IMG/VR virus record: IMGVR_UViG_3300042560_001639
Coordinates: 1-30,136 of that record
DNA: 30,136 nt
From: a virus
Direction: 5' to 3' (one strand)
Shown: piece after piece, positions 1 through 6,638 of the stretch
Layout: each line of letters begins with the position of its first letter
Numbering within the stretch: the first letter of the stretch is position 1
Position numbers and translations under genes: made by a program
The notes under the pieces: generated by a model
What the model saw: only the letters and a program-made list of their open reading frames with translations
The model's database searches: none
Told to the model about the DNA's origin: nothing

Positions 1-48
1 TTTAGGAGAGTGCACCCACTATCGGGGTACAGGCTCCAGGCACCCGAG

Positions 49-76
49 GCCGGTCAGCCGGTCGCCGGTTGCCGGC
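49..76. repeat. Four short GCCGGY direct repeats
   Basis: GCCGGT occurs at 49-54, 57-62 and 64-69, and GCCGGC at 71-76, giving steps of 8, 7 and 7 nt. Such iterated hexamers can be protein-binding sites, for example for a small terminase subunit, but the tract is short and GC-rich, so chance is possible. Confidence 0.4.
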
Positions 77-117
77 GTCAGGGGGCACCAGGGAGCCAGG
101 GTCCCGATACCCGCGCA

Positions 118-160
118 CCATCCTTACCTTCCTCTTACCTTATCCTTCTCTTACCTGCGC
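118..160. repeat. Pyrimidine-rich tract with three CTTACCT repeats
   Basis: The heptamer CTTACCT starts at 123, 134 and 150 in an almost purely pyrimidine stretch, apart from the A of each heptamer. No function is known to me. A protein-binding or packaging-related site is one option given the terminase genes downstream. Confidence 0.4.
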
Positions 161-222
161 AGGCACACGCAACACAGGCAACCTGGCAACAGGCCAGACC
201 CCCCTGCTCCCCCCGCGGGCCG

Positions 223-242
223 GCGCGCGCGCATATATATAC
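223..242. other. Alternating purine-pyrimidine tract (GC then AT)
   Basis: Ten bp of alternating GC pass directly into about ten bp of alternating AT without breaking the purine-pyrimidine alternation. GC alternation is prone to left-handed DNA and AT alternation to melting, so this is a physically unusual spot in a non-coding region. Its role is unknown. Confidence 0.45.
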
Positions 243-363
243 TACGTGAACGGTAATTTTTGCTCATTTTTAGGACCGGACATCGATCCGGCGCTGCACG
301 GGAAAACAGCGGTCAATTTGCACCTCGGTGTCCGATCGTAAATCTGTCCCGTTTTCCCCCCTA

Positions 364-404
364 TCGTGCGGACCGTACGACGGCACAGGTGCCGCCTGAG
401 CGGC
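364..404 (+). other. Two adjacent hairpins in the 5' non-coding region
   Basis: TCGTGCG (364-370) pairs with CGTACGA (374-380) over a GAC loop, with one G-T wobble. GCCGC (391-395) pairs with GCGGC (400-404) over a CTGA loop. Neither is followed by a T-run, so neither looks like a classic intrinsic terminator. They may be structured RNA, or protein-binding sites on DNA. Confidence 0.4.
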
Positions 405-434
405 CCAGCCGCTGCCGGTTGTGACCTTGGGCAC

Positions 435-455
435 GTGGGGAATTTTTTTCCCCAC
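435..455. repeat. Perfect 8-bp inverted repeat around promoter copy A
   Basis: GTGGGGAA at 435-442 is the exact reverse complement of TTCCCCAC at 448-455, with five T between them. The identical 21-nt element recurs at 6518-6538. The left arm puts a reversed CCCCAC box upstream of the promoter-like module, but without a GGCT partner on that strand, so it is not a second full promoter. Confidence 0.7.
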
Positions 456-473
456 TGGCGGCTTATAATAAAG
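449..473 (+). promoter_or_regulatory. Promoter-like module, copy A (ahead of the terminase block)
   Basis: T, CCCCAC (450-455), spacer TGGC, GGCT (460-463), TATAAT (464-469), AAAG. It is the only copy whose last block lacks GG. The CCCCAC box is also the right arm of a perfect inverted repeat, GTGGGGAA / TTCCCCAC (435-457 region, T-rich loop). The start of the small terminase gene lies 215 nt downstream, so this copy would give a long, hairpin-bearing leader, unlike six of the other copies. Confidence 0.65.
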
Positions 474-516
474 CCCAGGGTACAGGACACCGGTACACCG
501 GTGCTCCGGTAACCGG

Positions 517-573
517 ATCGGCCCTAAGGCCGATACAGGAGCCGGTCACTGGATCGGCCCATTGGGGCCGATT
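517..573 (+). other. Twin ATCGGCC/GGCCGAT hairpins in the leader of copy A
   Basis: ATCGGCC (517-523) pairs with GGCCGAT (528-534) over CTAA. ATCGGCCC (553-560) pairs with GGGCCGAT (565-572) over ATTG and can be extended outward with a one-base bulge. Both stems share the same core, so they are repeats of one hairpin. They would lie in any transcript begun at copy A and could stabilise it, bind a protein, or attenuate transcription. Confidence 0.5.
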
Positions 574-603
574 CCGGATTGAACCGGTACCTTGGGAGCG
601 GTG

Positions 604-631
604 TTTTACCCCCAACGGTGAGCACTATGAT
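604..631 (+). promoter_or_regulatory. Weak candidate sigma70-type promoter
   Basis: TATGAT at 626-631 has a -10-like sequence, with TTTTAC at 604-609 sixteen nt upstream as a poor -35. It would start a transcript about 50 nt ahead of the small terminase gene. The match is weak and could be chance. Confidence 0.2.
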
Positions 632-688
632 ATATGGCTCTCGGTCCACACCGTCTGCTGTATACCCTTTCATTTAACCGAGGTATAT

Positions 689-1162
689 ATGAGCACCAAG
701 ACAACCGATCTTCAAAACGCCTTCATAGTGTGGTCGCTTAAACCCGTAAGTGAACGCGGTGCGATCGACACCGAAACCGCCTGGGCGGAGAAACACAAAG
801 TCTCGACTCGTACACTACGACGTTGGAAGACGCTCCCCGAGTTTCAAGCGCGCCTGACCGAGTTAAGTGAGGCCCGCAGTGTGACCTCCGTCACAGAACA
901 GACGACGTCAGCAGACGAGGGCGATTACCAAGTCGTGAAAGCCGCCCTGGTCGAGGGCGCGAAGCAGGGCAACCCAAAGTACCTCGAGTTGTACTTCAAG
1001 ACCTACGGCAAGCCCTTCGTCGAGGAGGAGGCCGCCAGTCGGTCATCCGACCTCACGGGCCTGGATCTGGAGGACCTGGTAAGCAAGGCACTGGTAGCAG
1101 TAGGTCCAGAGGTAGTTGCGGGACAGTTGCGTAAATTGGGGTGGCGATGCGAAGGTCCGTGA
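689..1162 (+). CDS. terS: Terminase small subunit
   Basis: A 157-residue protein directly ahead of the large terminase gene, in the usual place of the DNA-recognition subunit of the packaging motor. Residues about 27-52 (AEKHKVSTRTLRRWKTLPEF region) look like a helix-turn-helix with an STRTLRRW recognition helix, as expected for the N-terminal DNA-binding domain of small terminases. The middle is helical and charged and would form the oligomer ring; the C-terminal part (LDLEDLVSK...) may contact the large subunit. Size fits the family. ATG 689 follows a GAGG at 680-683. The stop overlaps the next start (TGATG). The call rests on the HTH, the size and the position; no sequence search was possible. 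Confidence 0.75.
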   Translation: MSTKTTDLQNAFIVWSLKPVSERGAIDTETAWAEKHKVSTRTLRRWKTLPEFQARLTELSEARSVTSVTEQTTSADEGDYQVVKAALVEGAKQGNPKYLELYFKTYGKPFVEEEAASRSSDLTGLDLEDLVSKALVAVGPEVVAGQLRKLGWRCEGP

Positions 1163-1395
1163 TGATTACTGTACTGCATGCGTTCAACGAGGCCCCAGGT
1201 GAAGGTCAAGAGAAGCACCTTGAGTATTGGTACGGCGCGGTAAAACCAGAGGATGAAGAGTACGAGGACCCAGAACGACCGGTAGTCTGCTGGTGCGGGG
1301 CGGTACAAGTACGTATCAGTAGGAATGTAGCGTGCGTATGGCACCAGGACTTCTGGCCCACAATGCATGAAGCCAAGGAGATCCCCAATGACTGA
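1162..1395 (+). CDS. Small hypothetical protein between the terminase subunits
   Basis: A 77-residue acidic protein of unknown function. I chose ATG 1162, which overlaps the small terminase stop and has AAGG at 1152-1155, over in-frame GTG 1141 and ATG 1147 farther upstream. The middle is rich in Glu/Asp (PEDEEYEDPE) and is followed by a small cysteine group (CWC, then a further C about 15 residues on) and two His, which might bind a metal but do not form a complete known finger. The gene overlaps the large terminase start by 8 nt, so the three are translated as a unit. A role in packaging is possible from context only. Confidence 0.6.
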   Translation: MITVLHAFNEAPGEGQEKHLEYWYGAVKPEDEEYEDPERPVVCWCGAVQVRISRNVACVWHQDFWPTMHEAKEIPND

Positions 1396-3181
1396 ATTAA
1401 AGCGTCAAAAGGAATTGAATCGCCTGTGGGTAGAACTGGAGTGGCGCCGTTGTGCGCAAGATGAATCCTACTTCATCAACAACTATGTATGGATCCCCTC
1501 GATGGAGGACCCACGTGGTCGTACTAAATTTGAACTTTTTGACTACCAAAACGAACTACTGTCCCTGACCAAGACCAACCGCTTCGTAATTGCCCTCAAG
1601 GCGCGTCAGATTGGCTTTACAACGCTCGGAATGGCCCATGCCCTATGGTTGGCCCTCTTCAGGCCTGGAGCGACCGTCCTGATCGTTTCTGAGACGCAGA
1701 AATCATCCAACAAGAACCTGGCCCAGGCACGCCTGGCCTACCAGTTCCTGCCCGCCTGGATGAAGGAACGGGGACCGAACGTCAAGAACGACTCCTCAAC
1801 CGGCATCTCATTCGAGTTTAATGACGGCATGGTATCAAACCTAAAGGCAAACCCCGCCACCGGCGGTGTGTTCGCAGGTGAGACCGCCACATTCGTATTG
1901 TGGGACGAGGCCGCCCTTGTCGAACCCGCCTCCCTGCAAGAGGACGTACTTAGAACACTACTACCAACGACGGACGCCGGCGGTTCGATGATGATCGTAA
2001 GTACCGCTCGTGGTGCCTACAACCGTTTTGCGAAGACCTACAGGGCCGCACAGAAGCGAGAGAGCCAGTTCGTGGCATTCTTCAAGCCCTGGATGGTATC
2101 GCCCTTCATGCGCTGTAGTGAGCACTGCGGTTGGTGCAGTGGTACCGCGGGTGAAAAGACACCATGCAAATCAAAGTACGATCTTAAACGCAGGGAGTTT
2201 GCAGACCAACCCTGGCGGTTCTTCCAAGAATACCCAGAACAAGAGGAAGAGGCATTCAGAGAATCCGGTCGCCCCCGTTTCGTAGGACTACCACCAGAGA
2301 CTGAGTACAATAATTTTACATTCCGTGGGGACCTATCATGGAAAGACGATCATTCGTTGGTTTTCACCCCAGACGAATCAGGACCACTTCATCTTGCAAC
2401 CATAGAACCCGACCCAAAGGGTTTCTATGTCATAGGCGCCGACCCATCCCAAGGTATCGGAAAAGACTACGCATCGGCACACATCATGACCATAGACGAC
2501 GACGGTAATCCAGAAATTGTCGGTTACTACCATAGCAATGTGGTACATCCTACCGAGTTTGCCTCAGCACTTGATCGGATGGGACGATACTTTTCCGGAC
2601 GTGAGTGGGCCGCTAAGTTGGCCATTGAAGATCAGGGAGGTCAGGGAGCACTTCCTATTAACGAACTACACCGGCACCTTGATTATCCAAACCCCTACAT
2701 GCACACATCGCCTGGTTCAAAGAAGTCCAGGGGCACGAGACTATTTGCATTCCCCATGACCGTAGACAGGAGACGCGCCGTTATTGATCGTCTGGCTAAA
2801 TACCTTGTAGTCAGGGACGGGCAGACCATTTTGAACGGTATACACCCAGCCCTGCGTATAGAACTTGGTCAATTCGTAGCCCAGGAAACACCAAACGGCA
2901 ACATACGATATGCCGCAGATGTGGGCTGCCATGACGACTTGGTCATGTCCTTGGCGATATCACTGTGGATTTTAATCGAAGAATATACCGAGGCCTCCCC
3001 AGAGGAGGCTATTACTGAGGAGGTTGTTTGGAAACCAAAGACGACGATCAACCTGTCCAAACTCCGAGAGGAGAGGGACAGGTATCTCGCAGAGGTAGAA
3101 GAACAGCAACGCCAGGCAATGGAATCATTTGTTATGGCGACCGAATTGATTCAGACACCAAGAGGTTACCGTGGCATATAA
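1388..3181 (+). CDS. terL: Terminase large subunit (packaging ATPase/nuclease)
   Basis: A 597-residue packaging motor that pumps DNA into the prohead through the portal using ATP and cuts the concatemer. The ATPase half shows a Walker A-like KARQIGFTT at residues 71-79 and Walker B VLWDEA at 170-175 (D173, catalytic E174). The nuclease half shows an RNase H-like acidic set: D352 in IGADPSQG, D415 in AIEDQGGQG and D516/D517 in GCHDDLVMS. I chose ATG 1388 because AAGGAG lies at 1374-1380; an in-frame upstream ATG at 1367 would absorb that SD. Unusual: four cysteines at residues 243-260 (C-x3-C-x2-C-x9-C) between the two domains, which could bind zinc. The end overlaps the portal start. Confidence 0.93.
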   Translation: MTELKRQKELNRLWVELEWRRCAQDESYFINNYVWIPSMEDPRGRTKFELFDYQNELLSLTKTNRFVIALKARQIGFTTLGMAHALWLALFRPGATVLIVSETQKSSNKNLAQARLAYQFLPAWMKERGPNVKNDSSTGISFEFNDGMVSNLKANPATGGVFAGETATFVLWDEAALVEPASLQEDVLRTLLPTTDAGGSMMIVSTARGAYNRFAKTYRAAQKRESQFVAFFKPWMVSPFMRCSEHCGWCSGTAGEKTPCKSKYDLKRREFADQPWRFFQEYPEQEEEAFRESGRPRFVGLPPETEYNNFTFRGDLSWKDDHSLVFTPDESGPLHLATIEPDPKGFYVIGADPSQGIGKDYASAHIMTIDDDGNPEIVGYYHSNVVHPTEFASALDRMGRYFSGREWAAKLAIEDQGGQGALPINELHRHLDYPNPYMHTSPGSKKSRGTRLFAFPMTVDRRRAVIDRLAKYLVVRDGQTILNGIHPALRIELGQFVAQETPNGNIRYAADVGCHDDLVMSLAISLWILIEEYTEASPEEAITEEVVWKPKTTINLSKLREERDRYLAEVEEQQRQAMESFVMATELIQTPRGYRGI

Positions 3182-5105
3182 AAGTCGATACACACTAAAA
3201 GACAAGCAGGCAGTTATCCGCGACGCTATTCGTCGTATGGAACCGGCACACGAGCACTGGCGCCTACTCGAGGCACTCTATCGTACCGGCGCACAAAGGG
3301 AACTGACACAACTGGATCTTAGTCGTATACTTCCATTCCCTATCCCAGGTTCATTCCTACGCACGGTAAACATGCTCCTGCCACACCTGACACTACTGAT
3401 TAACTCAGTAGCGGCCAGGGATCCTAAATTTGTAGTCACACCAGTTGACGGTGATCCATTGGTAGTAGAACAAAATGGTAGTATTGCTAAATCCGTGCTT
3501 GATTACTACTGGCGCCGTTCGGATGCAACCGAAGTACTGAGGGATATGACCCAGGACATGGTTGTTCTTGGAAACGGTTTTTGTAAAGTAGGTTGGTCAT
3601 ATTCTGAAACAACCGTCGATAGGGCACTTGATGATCTTGCCATCGAGACCACCGATCTAATGGTAGCCGCTAATGAGATAGCCGCGGAAACCGGCCTTGA
3701 GATGAGCGATGCCGCAATGGCAGAGATCGTAGAGTCAATCTCGCTTACCGAACAAATGGTAGAAACAGATGAACCATATGTTGAGTATGTGTCCCCATAC
3801 GACATGTTTCTCCCCGCCGATGCACGACGCATCAACCAGGCCCGTTGGGTATGTCAACGACTACGTCTACCACTTGATGAAATTAAATCAAATGATTTGT
3901 TTAATGCAAAAGCAATCAAGGATGTAAAAACAGATACTGGTTTTGCGGACAAAAATACCCTCGATCATTTTGAAATGAGAGAAGAGGGACTGCCCCCAGC
4001 ATTCTCATATGCCACAATATACGAGTTCTACGATATGCGCGACCGTACCGTATGCGTATTCCAACTGGATGCAGAAGAGGCACTATACGAAGGAGAGATA
4101 CCCTACGCCCACCGTTACCCACCGTTCGTACACATGCGCAACTTCTCAGACGGCGGTTCGACCATCTGGTCGTTCGGTGATCTCGAGAACGTAGCCGGTA
4201 TCCAATTGATGGTCAACGAGATCATGGTCGCCGAGATCAATGACCTCAAGCGTGTGGGCAACAAGTACTTCATTAACAAGAAGGTACTGACACCAGAACT
4301 TGCAAAGGCACTCGCAGAGAACCGACCAGACCAGGTAATTCCCGTGGATCTACCTGGGAATGTGTCCATGCAAGAGGTCCTGCAACCAGTGCAGCGTCTC
4401 GCTACACCGTCTGATAACTACATCATGGAAGACAAGATGCAGACCTACATGCAGCAGATTCTTGGTATCTCCGACCTGCAGATGGGCGCCCTTTCTGGTG
4501 CATCACGCGTCCCTGCTACTGCTGCTGCTGCAGTTGAGGGTGCCTCAACTACCAGGGCCCTTGATAAAATGACGAACGTCGAAAAGGCAAGTCGTGAGAT
4601 CGGTACGCGTATCCTCGGTCTGTGTCAGCAATTCATGGACGAGGGCAAGGCAATTCGTATTGCCGGACCTAACGCACCACAATGGTTGCAAATTACCTCA
4701 GAGGACATTGACGGTGAGTTTTCGATTGAAGCAGAGGGAGGTTCCACACAGGCCATTAACCCAGCCAGTCGTGCACGTCAGGGACTCGAGATGTTGCAAA
4801 TTGTAATTCCAGCACTGGCCCAACTCGGTTATAGTCCAGAACCGGCACTACGTACAGCACTATCATACATGGGATTAAACCCAGACCATATCATGGTCGC
4901 CGCACAACCGGCGGTACCCGAGGGTCAACCAATGGCACCTGAAGCACAGGCAGGAGCACAGTTACCGCCTGAACTGATGGCCATGCTTGCCCAACAGGGT
5001 GGAGCCCCTGTATCACCAGAGATGAATAGTCCGATGATGCAGGATCTGGCCGCCCTGGGCGGTCCTCCAGTACCAGCCGCAGGAATGGGGGAGGTGATGT
5101 TGTAA
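3171..5105 (+). CDS. Portal protein
   Basis: A 644-residue protein right after the large terminase, the standard place for the portal, the dodecameric ring that nucleates the capsid, serves as packaging channel and joins head to tail. It has a long helical and mixed core and ends in a flexible Pro/Met/Ala/Gln-rich tail (from about residue 570), which is usual for portals of podovirus-like phages. Length fits that group. The start is GTG 3171, inside the end of terL and preceded by AGAGGT at 3160-3165; this overlap suggests coupled translation. The stop shares bases with the next start (TAATG). Family assignment rests on size, position and general sequence character. Confidence 0.85.
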   Translation: MAYKSRYTLKDKQAVIRDAIRRMEPAHEHWRLLEALYRTGAQRELTQLDLSRILPFPIPGSFLRTVNMLLPHLTLLINSVAARDPKFVVTPVDGDPLVVEQNGSIAKSVLDYYWRRSDATEVLRDMTQDMVVLGNGFCKVGWSYSETTVDRALDDLAIETTDLMVAANEIAAETGLEMSDAAMAEIVESISLTEQMVETDEPYVEYVSPYDMFLPADARRINQARWVCQRLRLPLDEIKSNDLFNAKAIKDVKTDTGFADKNTLDHFEMREEGLPPAFSYATIYEFYDMRDRTVCVFQLDAEEALYEGEIPYAHRYPPFVHMRNFSDGGSTIWSFGDLENVAGIQLMVNEIMVAEINDLKRVGNKYFINKKVLTPELAKALAENRPDQVIPVDLPGNVSMQEVLQPVQRLATPSDNYIMEDKMQTYMQQILGISDLQMGALSGASRVPATAAAAVEGASTTRALDKMTNVEKASREIGTRILGLCQQFMDEGKAIRIAGPNAPQWLQITSEDIDGEFSIEAEGGSTQAINPASRARQGLEMLQIVIPALAQLGYSPEPALRTALSYMGLNPDHIMVAAQPAVPEGQPMAPEAQAGAQLPPELMAMLAQQGGAPVSPEMNSPMMQDLAALGGPPVPAAGMGEVML

Positions 5106-5353
5106 TGGATAAGTTTGTTAAACTTGCCGCGATTGAGCAGTTGGCCAAGCCGATGGAGGAATTCCACGGTAAGGATTCGGCTAAGTCTGAGTACAAAGAA
5201 GGTGGAAAAGACTGGGAATGCCCAGAATGCGGTACCGCTGTAATGGCAACTAAGGACATGGAAGAATGTGAATGCCCGTGTTGCGAATGCGAAATGGAAC
5301 CAGCCGAGGATACCGAAGAAGAAGACGAAGAAGAGTCCGAAGACGAGGACTAA
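5105..5353 (+). CDS. Small acidic protein with a zinc-ribbon-like cysteine cluster
   Basis: An 82-residue protein with a basic-to-neutral N-terminal half, a cysteine cluster at about residues 39-62 (CPEC, then CECPCCEC) and a C-terminal tail almost wholly Glu/Asp. Pairs of CxxC knuckles of this kind normally bind one zinc ion. The acidic tail might mimic DNA or bind a basic partner. It starts inside the portal stop codon, with GGGAGG upstream at about 5088-5093. Its place between portal and scaffold suggests a minor head or assembly role, but I do not recognise the family. Confidence 0.7.
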   Translation: MDKFVKLAAIEQLAKPMEEFHGKDSAKSEYKEGGKDWECPECGTAVMATKDMEECECPCCECEMEPAEDTEEEDEEESEDED

Positions 5354-5356
5354 GCC

Positions 5357-5980
5357 ATGAACGCAAAACGTGAAGGCTTAGAGAGAATCGTTAAAGGTGC
5401 TGCTAAAGTCGCAGACGATTGGGGATGGAGCCCTTCTCAGATGAAACCTGGTGAGATTAGCGGTACAGAGTTTAATCGCAGACTATCGGAACTAACTGGT
5501 CTTAATGATAACTTTAGCCTTAAGGAAAAACTCAGAAGGGCTGAGAGTGTAGCCAATAGTGATTTTTCTCGAGAGTCTGATAATGCTTGGAGGGAATTAA
5601 CTATTCTAAGTGATGCTGTGCAAAAACAAAGAGATAGGTCAAAGTATCCAAGTTTAAAAACAAAGTTTAAAACTATGGTTAAAGGAGGTTTTGAACCCGA
5701 TGCAATCTATGATTTAGAAAGGTTCAAGATAATGGAAGACGCTGGAATACCACGAAAGTGGACTGGAAAGATTGCAGATGCCATGGATAGGGCACCTGCT
5801 GGATTATTGCTTCACAATGGACTATATAGCACTTTTATAGCGGTGGAAAAGATTTCAGACATCATGCGCCTTATGACCAACGAACAGCGTCAAACATTCC
5901 TAAACTTACTTCCTAAGTGGACTGGTACCCTGGAAACCGCTGCATCCGCAGCCAAGAAACTGTATCGGAGGCCGTCATGA
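5357..5980 (+). CDS. Unknown protein, first of tandem paralogue pair 1
   Basis: A 207-residue protein I do not recognise. It shares with the next gene an N-terminal block around KVADDWGW (residues about 16-24) followed by a PGE(I/L) motif, a central AGIPR(K/E)WTGK motif, and a C-terminal block: MTNEQR, TFLNLLP, WTGTLETAASAAKKLYRR. Between these blocks the sequence is unrelated or strongly diverged, and the DNA there is clearly more AT-rich than the flanking portal and scaffold genes. The predicted character is all-helical and charged. Stop and next start overlap (ATGA). The place between portal and scaffold hints at a head-related role; that is inference. Confidence 0.75.
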   Translation: MNAKREGLERIVKGAAKVADDWGWSPSQMKPGEISGTEFNRRLSELTGLNDNFSLKEKLRRAESVANSDFSRESDNAWRELTILSDAVQKQRDRSKYPSLKTKFKTMVKGGFEPDAIYDLERFKIMEDAGIPRKWTGKIADAMDRAPAGLLLHNGLYSTFIAVEKISDIMRLMTNEQRQTFLNLLPKWTGTLETAASAAKKLYRRPS

Positions 5981-6516
5981 GTGCTCGTGAAGAGGCTATT
6001 GGTAGACTCGCCAAGGTCGCAGACGATTGGGGCTGGAAGGGGGGAAAGCCTGGTGAGTTGACGGGTGGGGAATATCAAAAACGGCTTGATGACCTATACC
6101 AACTATATAGCCGCAACGACGGTTTTGAGCGAGGATTTTATAATCGTTGGAGAAGGGAGGAGGATTTGCTTAGAGATAAGATGGACGCTATAATAGACGA
6201 TCAAGTGGCTAAATCTAAAAATTTTAATCTAAAGAAAATAGTATACCAAACAGGTATTGAAAAGTTTACTATGGATATGAAAGAACTGGAAAATGCTGGA
6301 ATTCCCCGCGAATGGACAGGAAAGGTATGGCCCGCCATTCAAGGCCAACTGCAAAGAAAATATGACTTTGTACCACCAATCCTTGCACAACAGGTGTCCG
6401 ATCTCATGCGCCCTATGACCAATGAGCAGCGTGAGACCTTTTTGAATCTCCTTCCCCGATGGACCGGCACCCTGGAAACGGCTGCTTCCGCAGCCAAGAA
6501 ACTATACCGCCGTTAG
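5977..6516 (+). CDS. Unknown protein, second of tandem paralogue pair 1
   Basis: A 179-residue paralogue of the preceding protein. The start is ATG 5977 overlapping the previous stop; the longer in-frame extension upstream runs through the preceding gene and has no need to be coding. It shares KVADDWGW, PGEL, AGIPREWTGK and the C-terminal MTNEQR-TFLNLLP-WTGTLETAASAAKKLYRR blocks, while the centre differs and is AT-rich with AGA and AAA codons. The C-terminal blocks are close enough to suggest fairly recent duplication or continuing exchange between the two. It ends directly before promoter-like copy B, so it closes the first transcription unit. Function unknown. Confidence 0.75.
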   Translation: MSAREEAIGRLAKVADDWGWKGGKPGELTGGEYQKRLDDLYQLYSRNDGFERGFYNRWRREEDLLRDKMDAIIDDQVAKSKNFNLKKIVYQTGIEKFTMDMKELENAGIPREWTGKVWPAIQGQLQRKYDFVPPILAQQVSDLMRPMTNEQRETFLNLLPRWTGTLETAASAAKKLYRR

Positions 6517-6517
6517 G

Positions 6518-6538
6518 GTGGGGAATTTTTTTCCCCAC
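6518..6538. repeat. Second copy of the GTGGGGAA/TTCCCCAC inverted repeat
   Basis: An exact copy of the 21-nt element at 435-455: an 8-bp stem with a five-T loop, starting two nt after a stop codon. Its right arm is the CCCCAC box of promoter-like copy B. The T-rich stretch is in the loop, not after the stem, so it is not a typical intrinsic terminator. Confidence 0.7.
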
Positions 6539-6556
6539 TCACGGCTATATATGAGG
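6532..6556 (+). promoter_or_regulatory. Promoter-like module, copy B (ahead of scaffold/capsid)
   Basis: T, CCCCAC (6533-6538), TCAC, GGCT (6543-6546), ATATAT, GAGG (6553-6556). The scaffold start is 82 nt downstream. The presumed start of the transcript runs straight into a hairpin, GGGTTG (6555-6560) with CAACCC (6569-6574), so the mRNA would carry a structured 5' end, as T7 late transcripts do. Confidence 0.65.
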
Positions 6557-6574
6557 GTTGTATTCCCGCAACCC
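6555..6574 (+). other. 5' leader hairpin of the scaffold/capsid unit
   Basis: GGGTTG pairs with CAACCC over an 8-nt loop at the very beginning of the leader predicted from copy B. A stem at the 5' end can protect mRNA from 5'-end-dependent decay, which would suit high capsid production. Confidence 0.4.
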
Positions 6575-6638
6575 ACGAATAACCCTGAACCAGATCCCTT
6601 AGAGGACACCTGGGTAAGGACTCGATACTGGAGGAAAC

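Larger units (their letters stand above)
1..688. other. Non-coding, repeat- and hairpin-rich region upstream of the terminase genes
   Basis: No convincing gene is present; the open frames here are stop-poor only because the DNA is GC-rich, and they lack SD sites and plausible protein composition. The stretch holds four GCCGGY hexamers (49-76), a pyrimidine-rich tract with three CTTACCT copies (118-160), an alternating purine-pyrimidine run (223-242), several GC-rich hairpins (364-404 and 517-572), a cluster of ACCGGT palindromes (490-590) and one copy of the eight-copy promoter-like module (449-473). Being next to the small terminase gene, it could hold the packaging recognition site or a genome end; that is inference. 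I see no tRNA in it. Confidence 0.7.

Noticed and set aside
10-490. Several open frames on both strands in the 5' non-coding region
   Set aside because: They overlap one another, lack SD sites, are rich in Pro/Arg/Ser as random GC-rich frames are, and lie across hairpins and repeats. No protein looks plausible.
6518-6538. Inverted repeat read as a terminator after the second paralogue of pair 1
   Set aside because: The T-run lies in the loop and the stem is followed by CACGGC, not by T; it fits an operator-like repeat better.
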